Shown: one piece after another, positions 9,508-21,322 of the stretch | Layout of the letters: the number at the start of each line of letters is the position of its first letter | How positions within the stretch are numbered: position 1 is the stretch's first letter | NCBI GenBank assembly: GCA_022885665.1 | Contig: JAGQDJ010000038.1 | Coordinates: forward strand, 1 to 64,000 | Direction of reading: 5' to 3' | From: Triops longicaudatus | Taxonomy: Eukaryota; Arthropoda; Branchiopoda; Notostraca; Triopsidae | Length of the DNA stretch: 64,000 nucleotides | Notes under the pieces: generated by a model | Told to the model about the DNA's origin: nothing | Seen by the model: the letters and a program-made list of their open reading frames with translations, nothing else | Database searches by the model: none | Position numbers and translations under genes: made by a program

Positions 9508-12500
9508 AGTAGATGTGTACAGAGTTGTACTCTCACCTGTATGCTTTTTTGCAATGAACTTCAGATGCTTTGTAAGCCACTGATCTTACTGTTTCTGATC
9601 ACTTTTATATGAAACGGTGAGCTAACAGGCAAGACCAATGTGTTATAATGCATAAGGGAGCGCGGAGGAATAATTATCCTAGGAATATGCCTCTGCAGGA
9701 AGATCTTACATTATACTGAGCCTTTTTTTGTTTGGTATTCTTCAGACTACCTTCATACAGTTTTTGGTCTTTATATACCGGAATTAATTTTGCTCGCGAA
9801 CGTTAACATAATACCTTGGAAACGCTTTTATTGCGCTGTATCTTAGATGACATGTTTCGTGCCTTGAAATGCTTCTCAGGTACCTACAAATTTTTAAGTG
9901 CCCATATTACGCTACTCAGCTTTTCAGTTCGGCTGCTGAAGAAATATCTGCAATATTGTCAACTGCGAAAATGCATGCTCTTCAGCAAATAGTGAACTAC
10001 ACAGGCTTTCTGGGACAACACATGTACTTTGTACAGAAAGTAACGTTAACAATCGGAAGGTTTTTTTAAAAAACGAGTTTCTTGGACCATGCTTCAGGAT
10101 GGAAAACCTGTCGATGCATACTACTTTAAAATCATTTGAAGGTTCCTTACCTTCAGTAACAAAACGAACGAAAGAAAATCTCCTGGTTTCTGAATCAAGA
10201 GAGAAACACAGGTCATTGACAACGAACGAGGAGAAAATATGGTCTGCGGTACAAGTATGGGCTACGGTACAAATATGGACAAACACATTTTCAGCTGTAC
10301 ACATCCTCACTTTTCGAAGTTTTATGTGGGATCTTTTTGTTCACCACAAACTTGACAAAAGTCGTTCAATAGATTTTTTTAAAAAAATGTGATAATAAAA
10401 CTGTTCTTGCTTGTGTCTAGCCAAATGTTTTGAGTTTTGTTCGAAATACATTTGTTAGCTTCCCCAAATTTAATTTATTTTTTTTTTATTATTTTGCAGC
10501 TTTTGATGGAAAAAAGGTTTCCTCCAAGTTTCACGTTAAAACTCTCATTACTGCTATCGGTTACTGCTTCATAGATTACTTCAAGTATGGCTGTAAATAC
10601 TCGCCGCAGTAAGTAAACGTAAATCGTCATTACCAATGCCAAGATTGCGGTAAGAAAATGTTTACCGTTTCGAACCCTGAAGTGGGCAAACTCATTAGTT
10701 TTTAGCGTTGAAACTGGCTTAGCCTTGCCTCGGAAGCCGTGGCACAGATCGTAAAGCGCTCGCCACTAATGGCGCTGCGGTAGAATACGTAACGTTAGCC
10801 GCTATGCACCACCTGCGGATTCCTTTTCGCTGTCGACTGTTGAGTTTCGAGTCCACGGAAATTTGGAAACACGGAAGTAGAAAATCGCATGAATCGTCGT
10901 CACTTGAAGATTGGTTGCTTTGAATTTTCTTCCTCCTGTATTTGAAAGTGTCTCACCATAACTGCTTTTTGTCAAGTCTACGTGGGCGTTCGGAAATGTG
11001 TAAGTTTCTTACAGTTTGTTATTTCGTCGCTCATGCTTCCTCTAAGCGCCATACCTCAGAGTTTAGTCAAAAATAAAATCTTGAAATCATCGTTATCGTC
11101 GTAACCTTCAATTTTGTCGAATCTAAACATAGCAATTTTTTAGACTTACTAATACAAACCCACCTAGGGCCTTTAGTCCCGCCCAATACTCATCCACGAT
11201 ACATTAGCAACACAGTACCTGTGTGAAACAAAACTTCAAAGTCAGCACCGGTACTTGCGGAGTGATCGAACACAAAAGTACATCGAATCATGGCACAAGA
11301 GCTCGGATTGATATATTCACTTATAGGTATTTTAAGTAATTAATTATTTTTAATTCTAACAACATCGGTAGCTACGTTAGTAGCAAGCAAGAACGTTAGG
11401 TAGTTCAGTTTTGTAAAAGTAATTGCGTGTTTACGTGTGAGCAAATATGTAACATTCGCTGGGTTCAAGCCTTTCATCTTAGAAGAAAGTCAAATAGTTC
11501 TGAGAAAAAAAATATAGAAAGTTGGCCACATTGTCTTAGCACGATATTAATACAATACAAAATAACATGTAGTGTACTTGATGCACTTATAGTAATAATG
11601 TTGCGTATAGTATTGTGACCTCGGCTTTCGGTACAATTTATAGGGGAGCAAAGGCCTCGCATTTGCTCACGTGTCCTAGTTAACTTTATAACCAGCTTAC
11701 GTACGTCATCAGCTAGCTGCATTTTAAACCGGAGTAAATTGACTGGGTGGATTCCAAAAAATAGTCCTTAAAAACTCTCATACGTAGCCCTAAACGTGAA
11801 AGCAGTAAGCTAAGCTTGTATCTGTCAGAGACTGACATACACAGCTAGTGTTCTCTTTGCTACGTGGATCTGTTGCCCTTTGCAGCCCAAGCCGTGTAAA
11901 ACACTCTTCGCGTTTTTTAACTTCCGTACAAAGAAATGCATCAACTTGGTCATCTTTGTTACCTTTTTAAATATGTATTTCGAAGACGACTTGGCACTCA
12001 TATTCAAGTAACAGAATTAATGCAAAAAGAGAAAGATGTAAAGAAAAACACCACGCCAAGCTTTGACGACGTTACGATGTGTGTAGGGTTGTGAAACGTC
12101 ACGTGCATGGAGGAGGTAAATAAATTGTAAGCACAAATGATTAAGTGCTAGTCTGACAACGTGTTCATTTGGGTCAAGAAAAAATTGATGTGGTGACATT
12201 CCTTATAAACGCTAATGGAGCAACAATAACGTCACACAACAAGCAAACTGCACATTAATTTCGCGCATTGGCCGTGGATCAAACGTGCGTAAGAAAGAGG
12301 CCCTATATGATAGTTATGGATTAGAGTTACTAATAACTTAGGTAGAAACCCACAAATCAAAAACCACATTCCTTTCATGTTTTCTTCGATGAGTTGGTGC
12401 AGACGATTTCATGTATGCTTACTGTTTGTGTTTCGCAGTAGGAGACTCAGGATCAATAAGAACCCTTAGTGGTTCTTATTATAAGCTAGCGTACAATTTT

Positions 12501-12808
12501 TCATTTCTTTACCAGGATGCTGTCTTATCTTTCGAAATTCTTTATTGACTCTCTTTTACAGCAAAATAGTTCACTTGTGGTCGTATCGTCTCGTTGCTTT
12601 TCCGGAAAGTTTAGGAATATCCAAGTTACCCATCTTATTTTTTTGTCATTTTTTTTTTTTTTTTGCAAGGTCATCTTATAAGAACAGCTTGTATTACTGT
12701 TGGCCGCCGGGGAATGAATTAGTGCTAAAGAGGATCGTGCACGGAGAAGACGTACGATAGAATTTCGCGGAAAGCGAACACACCAACACTACAAGATTGA
12801 AAAGTATC
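9508..12808. other. Spacer between SLC22 gene and receptor copy 3
   Basis: About 3.3 kb with no recognisable exon on either strand. Open frames are short and low in complexity. A perfect 10-bp inverted repeat with a 6-base loop sits at 12,455-12,480 (AATAAGAACC and its complement). The SLC22 promoter, if any, should lie just above 9,507; I see no clear TATA box there. Confidence 0.5.
12455..12480. repeat. Perfect 10-bp hairpin
   Basis: AATAAGAACC and GGTTCTTATT surround a 6-base loop about 330 bases before the first proposed exon of receptor copy 3. No protein or element is linked to it. Confidence 0.5.
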
Positions 12809-15045
12809 ATGGATGAGAGTTCTTCTATTGCAAGATACGTGAGAGGTGCAGCTCTTGATGTAAATTTCCTTTTTGCTCCCCATTTACATTTACAACGGCG
12901 TTAGTATAGAGCTTTCTGTAACTCAGAAAGCTTGAATTTTCACGTTTGTCCATTTTTGTTCTGTATTGTGTGAAAATGGAATCTGTGATATTTCTGTAAC
13001 GTAGTGTATTGATTGTTCCGTTAGATCAATCTTGCGTCACAAACTGCAATTCGTAACCGAAGAATCGGTATAGTACACTAAATTCTTTTCTTGTAGTATG
13101 CGCCTTTCTCGAAATTCCCACAGGGTAGATATGAGGATTCCGGTGGCCTTGCATTTGAAACTTTCAAATGTCTTGCCCGACGTTTGAATTGGACGTAAGA
13201 ACCAATTTCATAACTTCTGCATGTAATTTAAATATTTAATTTAGGGTTAATGTCACTATGCCTCCGAATGCCGTTCCAGGTGGTCCAGTTGGAAACGGTT
13301 CTTACAACGGACTCGTAGGCATGCTTTTCAGTGGTGTAAGAGTAACACAGGTGTATTACGGAAGAAATTGAGAAGTTTTGTGTAGGAACTTGACATAGTT
13401 ATTGGCCCATTTACTATAACCTATACAAGGTCACAAGCGATTGATTTCACATACCCGCTTTATGAAGATCCGACTGGTATACTAATTCCGCCGCCACGAC
13501 CCGAACCAAAAGTGTGGGCATGCACACAACCGTACACTCCAGAAGTATTCTTAAGGCCATATAGTAGTTCAGGCAGTAAAATGTACTTCTGGAAAGCTAG
13601 GTTTGGCTGGGTCTGATTGGCTGTTTGGTTATTCTTCCGTTTTTACTGTGGTTTATATTGCGCATTTCGAGGAATGGCTCATGGGTACACACGGCCAGCT
13701 ATCCGGGGCTTCAGAAGCAATTTGACTTTGTCATCGGTGTCTTTCTTTCGCAATGTAAGTGTATTAATAAAGAGTCTATTTTGTTTTATATAACAATAAC
13801 TTGAGACTTGTCAATAAATTTTAGCCGGAACTTGCTTTGTCAACACACACGCGTCTCGAACTTTGGCAACAGCCTGGTGTTTAGCGTCCGTCATCCTCGT
13901 TAACGTGTACACGTCAATCCTAGTGTCATACCTCACCATACCTAAACAAAATGCTTTGGTCGATTCCATCGAGGACGTGGCGGCGAAAGGAGTCGTGGCA
14001 TTGAGTCTCTTGAAAAGCACATCATTTGACACCCTCATGCTAGTTAGTATCTGCTGTCAATTGCAATTAAAATTCCGTTTATTATTACATCTAGTAAAAG
14101 TAAGGATAACCACCTCTGCTCTAAGAGATGTAGTCATGCTTATAATGGGTTTATTGGCATCTAGGCATCATATTAGATTTTGATATCGAAATTTCAGTTA
14201 GATGGTGCCGGGAACAAAAAGAAGGGGACTTTCAGTAGAAAAGTTGCTAATATTTTAACAATATTTACTTTTTACATTTTTAGACAGCTACAGAAGGGAC
14301 GTACAAGCTACTTGGAGATTCGTTGCGACGTCGTCCAGAAACAAGAGTTGGTACACTCGAAGAGGGAGTTACGAAAGTCCTGGGTGGAAAACACGCCTTT
14401 ATCATAGTAATAATTCATTTAATGTCAGTGTCTATTCCTTATGGTCATTTTCTTCATTCCCCATAATTCCCCGGAAATAAGACAAGTGCAATGTTGTCAA
14501 AAATCAAAGAGAATTTATTTTCCCTTCCTTGCAGGATAAGTCTATTTTGGACGAAGTAGTCTATGAAGATTACAAGCAGCACGCCTCTTGTCGTTTGACC
14601 TTAGCCAAAAACAGTTTTTTCAAAAGCTACGTGGCTTTTATGGTACCGAAGCGGAGTCCGTACCTTAAAAGCATTAACCGAGAGTAATAATTGAGTAGAG
14701 TCATAGAAAAAGCTACTGATCACTTTGCAACGTTTGTGCGTTCTACCGATGGTTAGGATGATACGATTTCATGAAGCTGGGCTTATATCGTATTGGAGTG
14801 CGAGGTCGCTGCCACCGCCGAACCCTTGCGTGGTTATGAAAACAGGAATACCCCAAAGCGCAAACTTAAAACTGGATGATATACAAAGTGCCTTTGTAGT
14901 GTATGGTATTGGCAATTTGGCTGCTATTATAATCTTCGCCATTGAAACGCTCAGTCGACTGAAAAAAAGACTGAGGGATGCAGATTCTCGGCGCAAAAAG
15001 GGAAAGAAAAATTTTCTTAGAGGGGAATCGCACCCTCGGATGTGA
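12809..15045 (+). CDS. Ionotropic receptor copy 3 (IR/iGluR family)
   Basis: Nine exons give 443 aa: 12809-12859, 13097-13194, 13245-13335, 13386-13544, 13601-13754, 13825-14042, 14284-14406, 14535-14683 and 14757-15045. The protein is a close paralog of copy 2: S1 lobe ('ELDIVIGPFTITYTRSQAID'), first membrane helix ('LGLIGCLVILPFLLWFIL'), pore ('KQFDFVIGVFLSQ'), third helix ('NVYTSILVSYLTIPKQ'), S2 lobe ('YKLLGDSLRRRPETRV'; 'DEVVYEDYKQHASCR'), and a last helix ('AFVVYGIGNLAAIIIFAIE') followed by a basic tail. Six consecutive exons have exactly the lengths of copy 2 (91, 159, 154, 218, 123, 149 nt) with the same phases. The 13545-13600 intron (56 bases) interrupts the frame just before the first helix, so unspliced translation looks broken there. 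The start ATG is conserved with copy 2, yet no signal peptide is visible. The frame is intact throughout. Confidence 0.87.
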
Positions 15046-15050
15046 CTTAA

Positions 15051-15070
15051 ACACTAATTCTCATTAGTGT
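15051..15070. repeat. 8-bp hairpin just after receptor copy 3 stop
   Basis: ACACTAAT and ATTAGTGT with a 4-base loop begin six bases after the TGA of receptor copy 3, so the stem would sit at the start of its 3' UTR. Function unknown. Confidence 0.4.
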
Positions 15071-18000
15071 CTGCTATAACCTTCACCTTTTCTTGTAATT
15101 AGCGCGTAGTTCGTATTGCACTCAGCACTACTACAATACTATGACCTCACTGGTACCCTTCGAGATTTTGTTGCATTCCATGCTGCAATGCTACACTACG
15201 TTGTGAGCGTACACTATTCCTGAAAGCCTTGATTAGGCCCTATGACTCCAGCAGAAATCGGAGTTTAATACTGTGTTGCTTCAGGTCTGTACATTACATT
15301 AGGCGCATATCAATCATTATGCCGTGTAGGTTTCGAAACCCTCCACGCGTACTGAATGGTACATTAGCCACATGTGGCGCTGCAATCAAACGCTTGTGTT
15401 TTCTTCACCTCATCGTGTCTCTTAACTTCTGCCGTTGGAACATTTGTATGACGCATGGAGAAATCGCATAGCCTTGATTCTGACTCGTGAATACACCGAT
15501 ATTTTACGCGTCCTGTTTTCACATTTGTCGTGTGCTTGGAGTTTTGAAGTAAGAAATTATATCTTATTAGCAAAGTCATGTTTTGGAAAACGCCACGAGT
15601 GCGACAACAAGACGTTGTTCTGCATCCATATACTGCATGACTGCTACCACGCTTGGAAGCCGTTGGCAGGACAGGCAAGAGTGCTGTAGTGCGTATCACT
15701 GTACTTTCCAAAAAAAAGGTCCCCAACTACGCTCCCGTACCCAAACACGTAGGCAATTGCGCGATTGTGCTCGCTTCTGGCTTGATCGAACAATTAACTG
15801 AAGATACTGAAGCGTGTAAAGCTTTCTTACGTAGTGTGCTATGAAAACTGGCTTGTGTAGTGTGTTAAGTAGTTTGAAGCAAGTGTAGTGTGTTCCCGTA
15901 TTTCTTTTGATGCTGCGGAACTACTTTTGTTTGCCAGACTGGACATGGCTGTAAAAATAAATGCGCGTGCCTTTGTCTTACAATACAGTAATTGGTATAT
16001 TTTGCGTGTTTGCCCGTGCAGTTAAGCCCGTTGAAGTGTGGTCTGTTTTTGGAATATGTACTGTGTCATTTTTATGGAAACAAATATTGATTGATCACTG
16101 AGAAACGTCTGAATTCTCCTATAGTAAAGTAAGTTGACCTATTCTATTCTATTACTGTTGTTTGTATTGCTTCTTATCGTATATATCTTAGCCGTGATAA
16201 CCATCAATATACATGATCGAATTTTTTGGTATGGCCTGTTTTCTTCGTCCAAATTCCCCCGGCAAATTATTTTAATACTGCATGCATTCTAGTAGCATAT
16301 CCAAGAACCATGGGTGGACTTTTGATTGCTGGCTTCGAAAGATTCTTGTAAACATATTTTTATTCTTTTAGATGTGAAGATATTTGTTAATTTTGCCTCG
16401 TGTTACAATTGAACCGAGTCACTCCTATAGTGACATCTGTAAATGAAGCTATTGAAGGGACAGTTGCTCTAGATTTAGTCTTTATTCTCATTTTCAACGT
16501 TTGTATCATAGAAGAAGCCTTGATTTTGTTTGGAGGACACGTGAAGATCCATTTGAATTCAGCGCGCTTTTGGAAATGGTCACTAGAATACGCTGCCCCA
16601 CACGCCACATCCAATAGACGAGCTCAGTCGTTCTTGAGCTTTCGTCACGTGCGGAAGAAGCGTAGGTACAGTGAGTAGGTCTTCGAACAATTTTCATCTG
16701 TTGACGATTACGCTGTGTAATACGACACTACTGTTGACTTTGAAGTTACGCAGTTTTTTGTGTTAATTATTTTCGAACTCACTTCTGAAAGAAACTCAAC
16801 ATTTTTAAGGAAGCTAAGTGAATTTGACTCGAGCACTTCATTTCGCATGTTATTATTGGATAGTGCTAGCATCTCGTGATCGGAATGTCAACTTTTCGGC
16901 AACTTGTTAGATAAAGTTGTCTGATTTCCTTAATGGTAGAAAGATTAATCTTCCATCCCTATGTGTTACCTATAGTAACGTCGTGTTTCAGGTCGCGTTC
17001 TACATGTATACTTTCATAACAACTTTGTGAAAGCAAAAAAAGACATACCGGAAGTGTATTTTTATCGCTTCGTCTGGCATTGTATGTCGTCGATGTTAAG
17101 TAAAAGCTGAATTGTGGGAAACCCTGACGCAAGCGACGATGCACGGTGGACACATGTGGGATATTTGACCTTTCCTCGTGGCAAGTCATGGCATGGTGTA
17201 ACGCTTTCAAGTAATGCTTTCTTATAGAAACACGAAAATTAAGAGATTAATACCTCGTCAGGTGCATGCATTTTTTGTGACCCAATTTTACAAACTTCAT
17301 TATTTGTACAGGCTGGTTTTGGGCTGACGGGAGAGCTTGTTTATTTTCATTAAAGTACAACACCTGTGACGCATCAATATTGACGGTGACTTTGAAACGT
17401 ATGTCATGGGCTCTTACAATCGAACAAGCATCTTGAGCTGCTGGATTTGCTTCCCGAAACAGAGTAATTTCGTTGTATTTTTAGAGATGCCAATTCCGTA
17501 GTTTTTCCTTTTTTGTAGTGTTCCCAATGAGTGTGAGGTGCGTGTCACATGTGATTTTGGATACTTCCATTTAAGAAGTCGAATCAAGGAGATGGAATGG
17601 TAGAAATCATGTGACAACGGATCGTTGGCTAGCGAAGCAGCTGCTTGCCTACAAATGGACACTTTTGGCAAATTCAGACGACCACTGGGGGGCAGGAATG
17701 AGTTGTGATGAAATCAGATCAGTGTGTATCTTAAAATACATTTCCCATCGATTTTCTGTAAACCAAGTACGTTTATATATTATGTTTTAGTAAAATGATG
17801 CTGTATTTCAACGTGTTTACAAAATACTCATGTAAGAAGACGCTGCGCACATTCATCAGCAGTCAATATGTTCTGTCTTATTACAAGTCTTGTGCCAGCG
17901 TGCGTTTTCCGTGGGCAAGAACGAGTGTGTGTATCATTTGAGCTTTGCTGGAAACAGAATTTCACACGATGTGTACTCGTGGACCAGTTGAAAGTGTTTT

Positions 18001-19801
18001 CCGTTTTGCTCAAAGGTAGTTACTCAGATTTGCAGTATTAACAGGCTCTTTATTTTGTTGCCTCTGTTAGACTTGGAACGTTTCGTGATTTGGTTGAAAT
18101 GCTTGTGTTCGTATGTATGAAGTTATGAAGTGAAGTATGAAGTTATCCTTCCATTTCGGAGGATCTACCAAAATAAAACCGTGAAACGTTTTCAATAGTG
18201 TAAATTGTTACTCGCGCTTACAAGTTGTCAGAGGTAAACATTAAACCCTATTGTGATACTAATAAATTTTTTTCTTTCTTTTGTTGGGTATTGTTTTAGA
18301 ACATCCGTGGTTCTGAGGTGAAAAGGGCATTAGTGCGCCTTGATTGTGGAACTGGTACGCTGCAAGGAGCGATTCGATGTGAGGACTCCAGAGATCGTGT
18401 ATGCGGCGCGATGACAGCTTGGTCTTTCATTCATCTTTTAAGCATTGGTAAGATTAAAAGCTGTTCTGTAAATACAATCAATCATTTGTTGTTTGTATAG
18501 ATACTGCTTACAATCGGAAAGAGCTCAAACCAATTGTTTCGCGCCTTTGAAGGCGTCGGGAGATCGTTCGTCGAAATACTGCGGTGCTGCTTGTTTTTGT
18601 GTGTGCAAGTCCAGCAGTGCAATTTTATCGACTGCCAAGTTCAACCGTCTTTGAGCTCTATCGTAGTTTCTCTCTCCTAATGTTTTCCTAGTTTATATAA
18701 TGCAAGGAGCCGCTACTGCTCTTTCCGTATTCGTGTTGTAACTCATCATACCGCGGTTCTGAATATTTACGTAAACGTTTTTCAAATTCGAGTTTATCCA
18801 TATTTTGCAACAAACACATTGAATCGCTCAATTTTGAGCTACATGATTTGCATCCATTTCCTAAAGTTGTATTTGTACTCCTTACCAATAGTTGCATGAT
18901 TTGGATTGTTCATAAAATTCATGTACAATTTGCCTTGTTTCGTATTTTCTTTTAGATTTTCTGCTTTTTGTAAGTTTTGTGTTTTCGTACAATTTGGTAT
19001 CAACGAATGCGTTTTTTTCCTCATTGTTAAACATGGTACTCACAATCCGAAAACTAGGAAATTCTACATTGTATGTCTCTTAATATTTCAACCTTAAGAT
19101 TCACCCCATTGGTCGTTCAATTCTAACATAAAATGGACTATTTAGCACAAAATTGCTTAAATAGATTTGTTTTAAAAAAAATAGATTTGTTTTACTTGCT
19201 AATGTACCTGTATGTATTGGCTGCCAAATTTATCAATAAATTTTCTAGTATGTAGAAAAAACGGTTTTCTTCATTTTCTTGTCTGTGAAAAACTGAGATT
19301 TTTTCCTGTGAAATTGAAAGATCCTGTTCACGAAAAACGAGGATGTTTTAATGGAAAACGAATTTTATCTGGAAAAAAAGGCTTTCTTTCGAAAAATTAT
19401 CCCTGTTTTTGCATTTACCGCTAAAAACTGTGACTTCCCCTCAAATTCCCTGGCTTTTCATTGGTGGAAATCCGAAAAAATGGGTGTGGCCTACTTCGGG
19501 CTCTGGTAAGCCGTTTTCCGGGTTATTTTCCATTTGATTCAATGGTGAACAAAGGGGGTCCCCTTCGAAAATCGAGAAAAATTAGAGCTCCGCCCTACCT
19601 CTCTTGCCGGCTCCTCCTTGGCTAGGCTTTTATCCCCTGTACTCGCTACTGCCTTACCTGGCTTCCCAGGCTTGCTCGGTTTCCCGAACAGCCTGGTTTG
19701 ACATATGCGATTATAGGGGGATGAGAGCCAAGTCAAGTGGAAGTTCGGTCAAGGGAAGGATTTGTGACATGTCCCAATACAAGGGCATTGAATAAAATTC
19801 C
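15071..19801. other. Gene-poor spacer
   Basis: About 4.7 kb without a gene I recognise. Two + strand open stretches look slightly protein-like but have no known motif. One runs 15653-15844 ('KSAVVRITVLSKKKVPNYA'). The other runs 16400-16678 and includes a hydrophobic stretch ('ALDLVFILIFNVCIIEEAL'). A short imperfect direct repeat of GAAGTTAT/GAAGTGAAG occurs near 18,115-18,150. Confidence 0.5.
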
Positions 19802-19868
19802 TTCTCGTGTGGGATTCGAACCTACAACCTCACGAATACGGGCACGTGCTTTAGACCGCTCGGCCATT
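19802..19868 (-). pseudogene. tRNA-derived relic (SINE head or tRNA pseudogene)
   Basis: On the - strand there is a good A box (TGGCCGAGCGG, 19866-19856) and a perfect B box (GGTTCGAATCC, 19822-19812) at tRNA-like spacing. The A box wording is that of leucine/serine-type tRNAs. The acceptor arms do not pair (GTATAAA against ACGAGAA), one T-stem pair is lost, and the anticodon arm is distorted, so this is not a working tRNA. Such relics commonly form the 5' head of SINEs. The body would extend to lower coordinates, but I could not define its end. Confidence 0.7.
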
Positions 19869-20265
19869 TATACTTAATAACATTTTATTAAGGGCTCTAT
19901 ATATCCTTCAAGAGGCAAATTGTGTAGCATACAGAACATAGTATCCACAGACTACGGGCGAAACAAAAGGTAAGCTCCATAACTTTTTGCTAGCAATATC
20001 GTAGTGTCAACAATTAAGGTTCAGATAAATTGTGTAGTACGATCTGCGAATTTTATCTATAAGAAACACTCTTGGATATTTCTGTACTACTTCTCTTAGA
20101 TACTTGTGTTTTCTTTTCCTTCTCTTTCTCCCTTTTCTCCTCCTTTTTCTCTTCCGTGCTCTTCAGGAGCTTTTTTTGCCACTTTACTCGCGGTGCCTCA
20201 GAAAAATTATAGCCAACTAAATTTTCTGATCTTCTTGCATAATTTTAATCTTTAAATCCTTCTAC

Positions 20266-20458
20266 CTCACATCCAGTGGCGTCGTGCTATAAGGGGCCCG
20301 GGGTGCCCGGGCACCCCCAAAATTTTTGCCATCCTGAGAAAAAAGGTATCACCCTTTTTCAAGATTTGTAAACCTGAAAAAAAGTACCACCTTTTTACAA
20401 GAAATGCAAAATCGGGCACCCCCAAATTTTTTAAGTGCACGACGCCACTGCTCACTTC
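20266..20458. mobile_element. hAT-like MITE with terminal repeats and 8-bp target duplication
   Basis: A 177-bp element (20274-20450) has perfect 14-bp terminal inverted repeats, CAGTGGCGTCGTGC and its complement. It is flanked by CTCACATC (20266-20273) and CTCACTTC (20451-20458), an 8-bp target-site duplication with one mismatch. CAGTGGCG-type ends with 8-bp duplications are typical of the hAT superfamily. The interior holds two similar direct units, each with a GGGCACCCCCAAA block and a block around 'GGTATCACCC'/'AGTACCACC'. It encodes nothing and would depend on a transposase elsewhere. Confidence 0.85.
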
Positions 20459-21322
20459 GGTCATATGTTGACCTAATCTAGTCTTGTGTGCTGACACCTA
20501 GCCCATTCGCCCGGCTTATTCGACAGTTCAACCAGTCTTGTCTCATTCTAAGTTTTTAAGGAGCACCCGATGGCTTAACAGAGAGCAGAGTGAATGTACA
20601 ATCATTTACATCTAGCAGTTACAGATTCAGGTGATGGTTTAGTTCGTGCTAGAAGTAAAAACTGACAAAGCGCGAAGTGGTACCATTGACTCTACCCTCC
20701 TCTATGCAATCCTTTAAACAATGGCGAATCCGCCACTAGCGTTTCCTACCAGCCAACAGAGAACTAAGATTTGGCATAAACTTTATTAAAAATAAGGCAG
20801 ATTTTGTTGGATCTCTTGTCACTAAATGACAAACAATGTGTCTGTTTATTGTGTGTCATAGTCCATTCTAGCCGCGTCATATTCGGCATAGTTAGATTAG
20901 GATTATGCAAAACAAGCATTAGTGACCACATTTTCGTAGATAACTTTTGTCGAGACATTCTCATTAAACAGTTACCCTGTCGCCATTCGGTTTTTACTGA
21001 GCCCGGTATCAAAATTAATGCCAGATATCAGGTCCTGTTATCAGGACTACGTATCGTATCTTCGTTTTTACAAAGGCTTATCCGTAAGGAACAGAAGAGA
21101 CATATTCAGTTGTTGTATGCTTTCGGTGGCATTTGCACTTCAAAACGCTCCAAAATTCAACGTATTTTTCTCTAATCATGTTGGACGCAATCTACCGCGC
21201 GTTTTGACACGTGATTGGGCTAAGATGTAGTTGCTGAATTCTAAGAGACTTGTGTAGCTATGTACGTGACTTTTCATGAATTTCAGGTGTACTCTTATCT
21301 TTGTATGTAAACTTCTGCCAAA
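20459..21322. other. Spacer upstream of the Toll gene
   Basis: About 860 bases with only weak open frames (20804-21175, +), none with a motif. It should contain the promoter and 5' UTR of the Toll gene, but I see no convincing TATA box. Confidence 0.4.

Noticed and set aside
13545..13640. A nonsense mutation in receptor copy 3 after 'WACTQPYTPE'
   Set aside because: A 56-base intron (13545-13600) is present at the same place as in copy 2, and removing it restores the first membrane helix.
19812..19866. A functional leucine or serine tRNA gene
   Set aside because: Acceptor arms do not pair and the anticodon arm is distorted, despite good A and B boxes.
20267..20497. A 76-codon - strand gene
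   Set aside because: It is a chance open frame across the hAT-like MITE.
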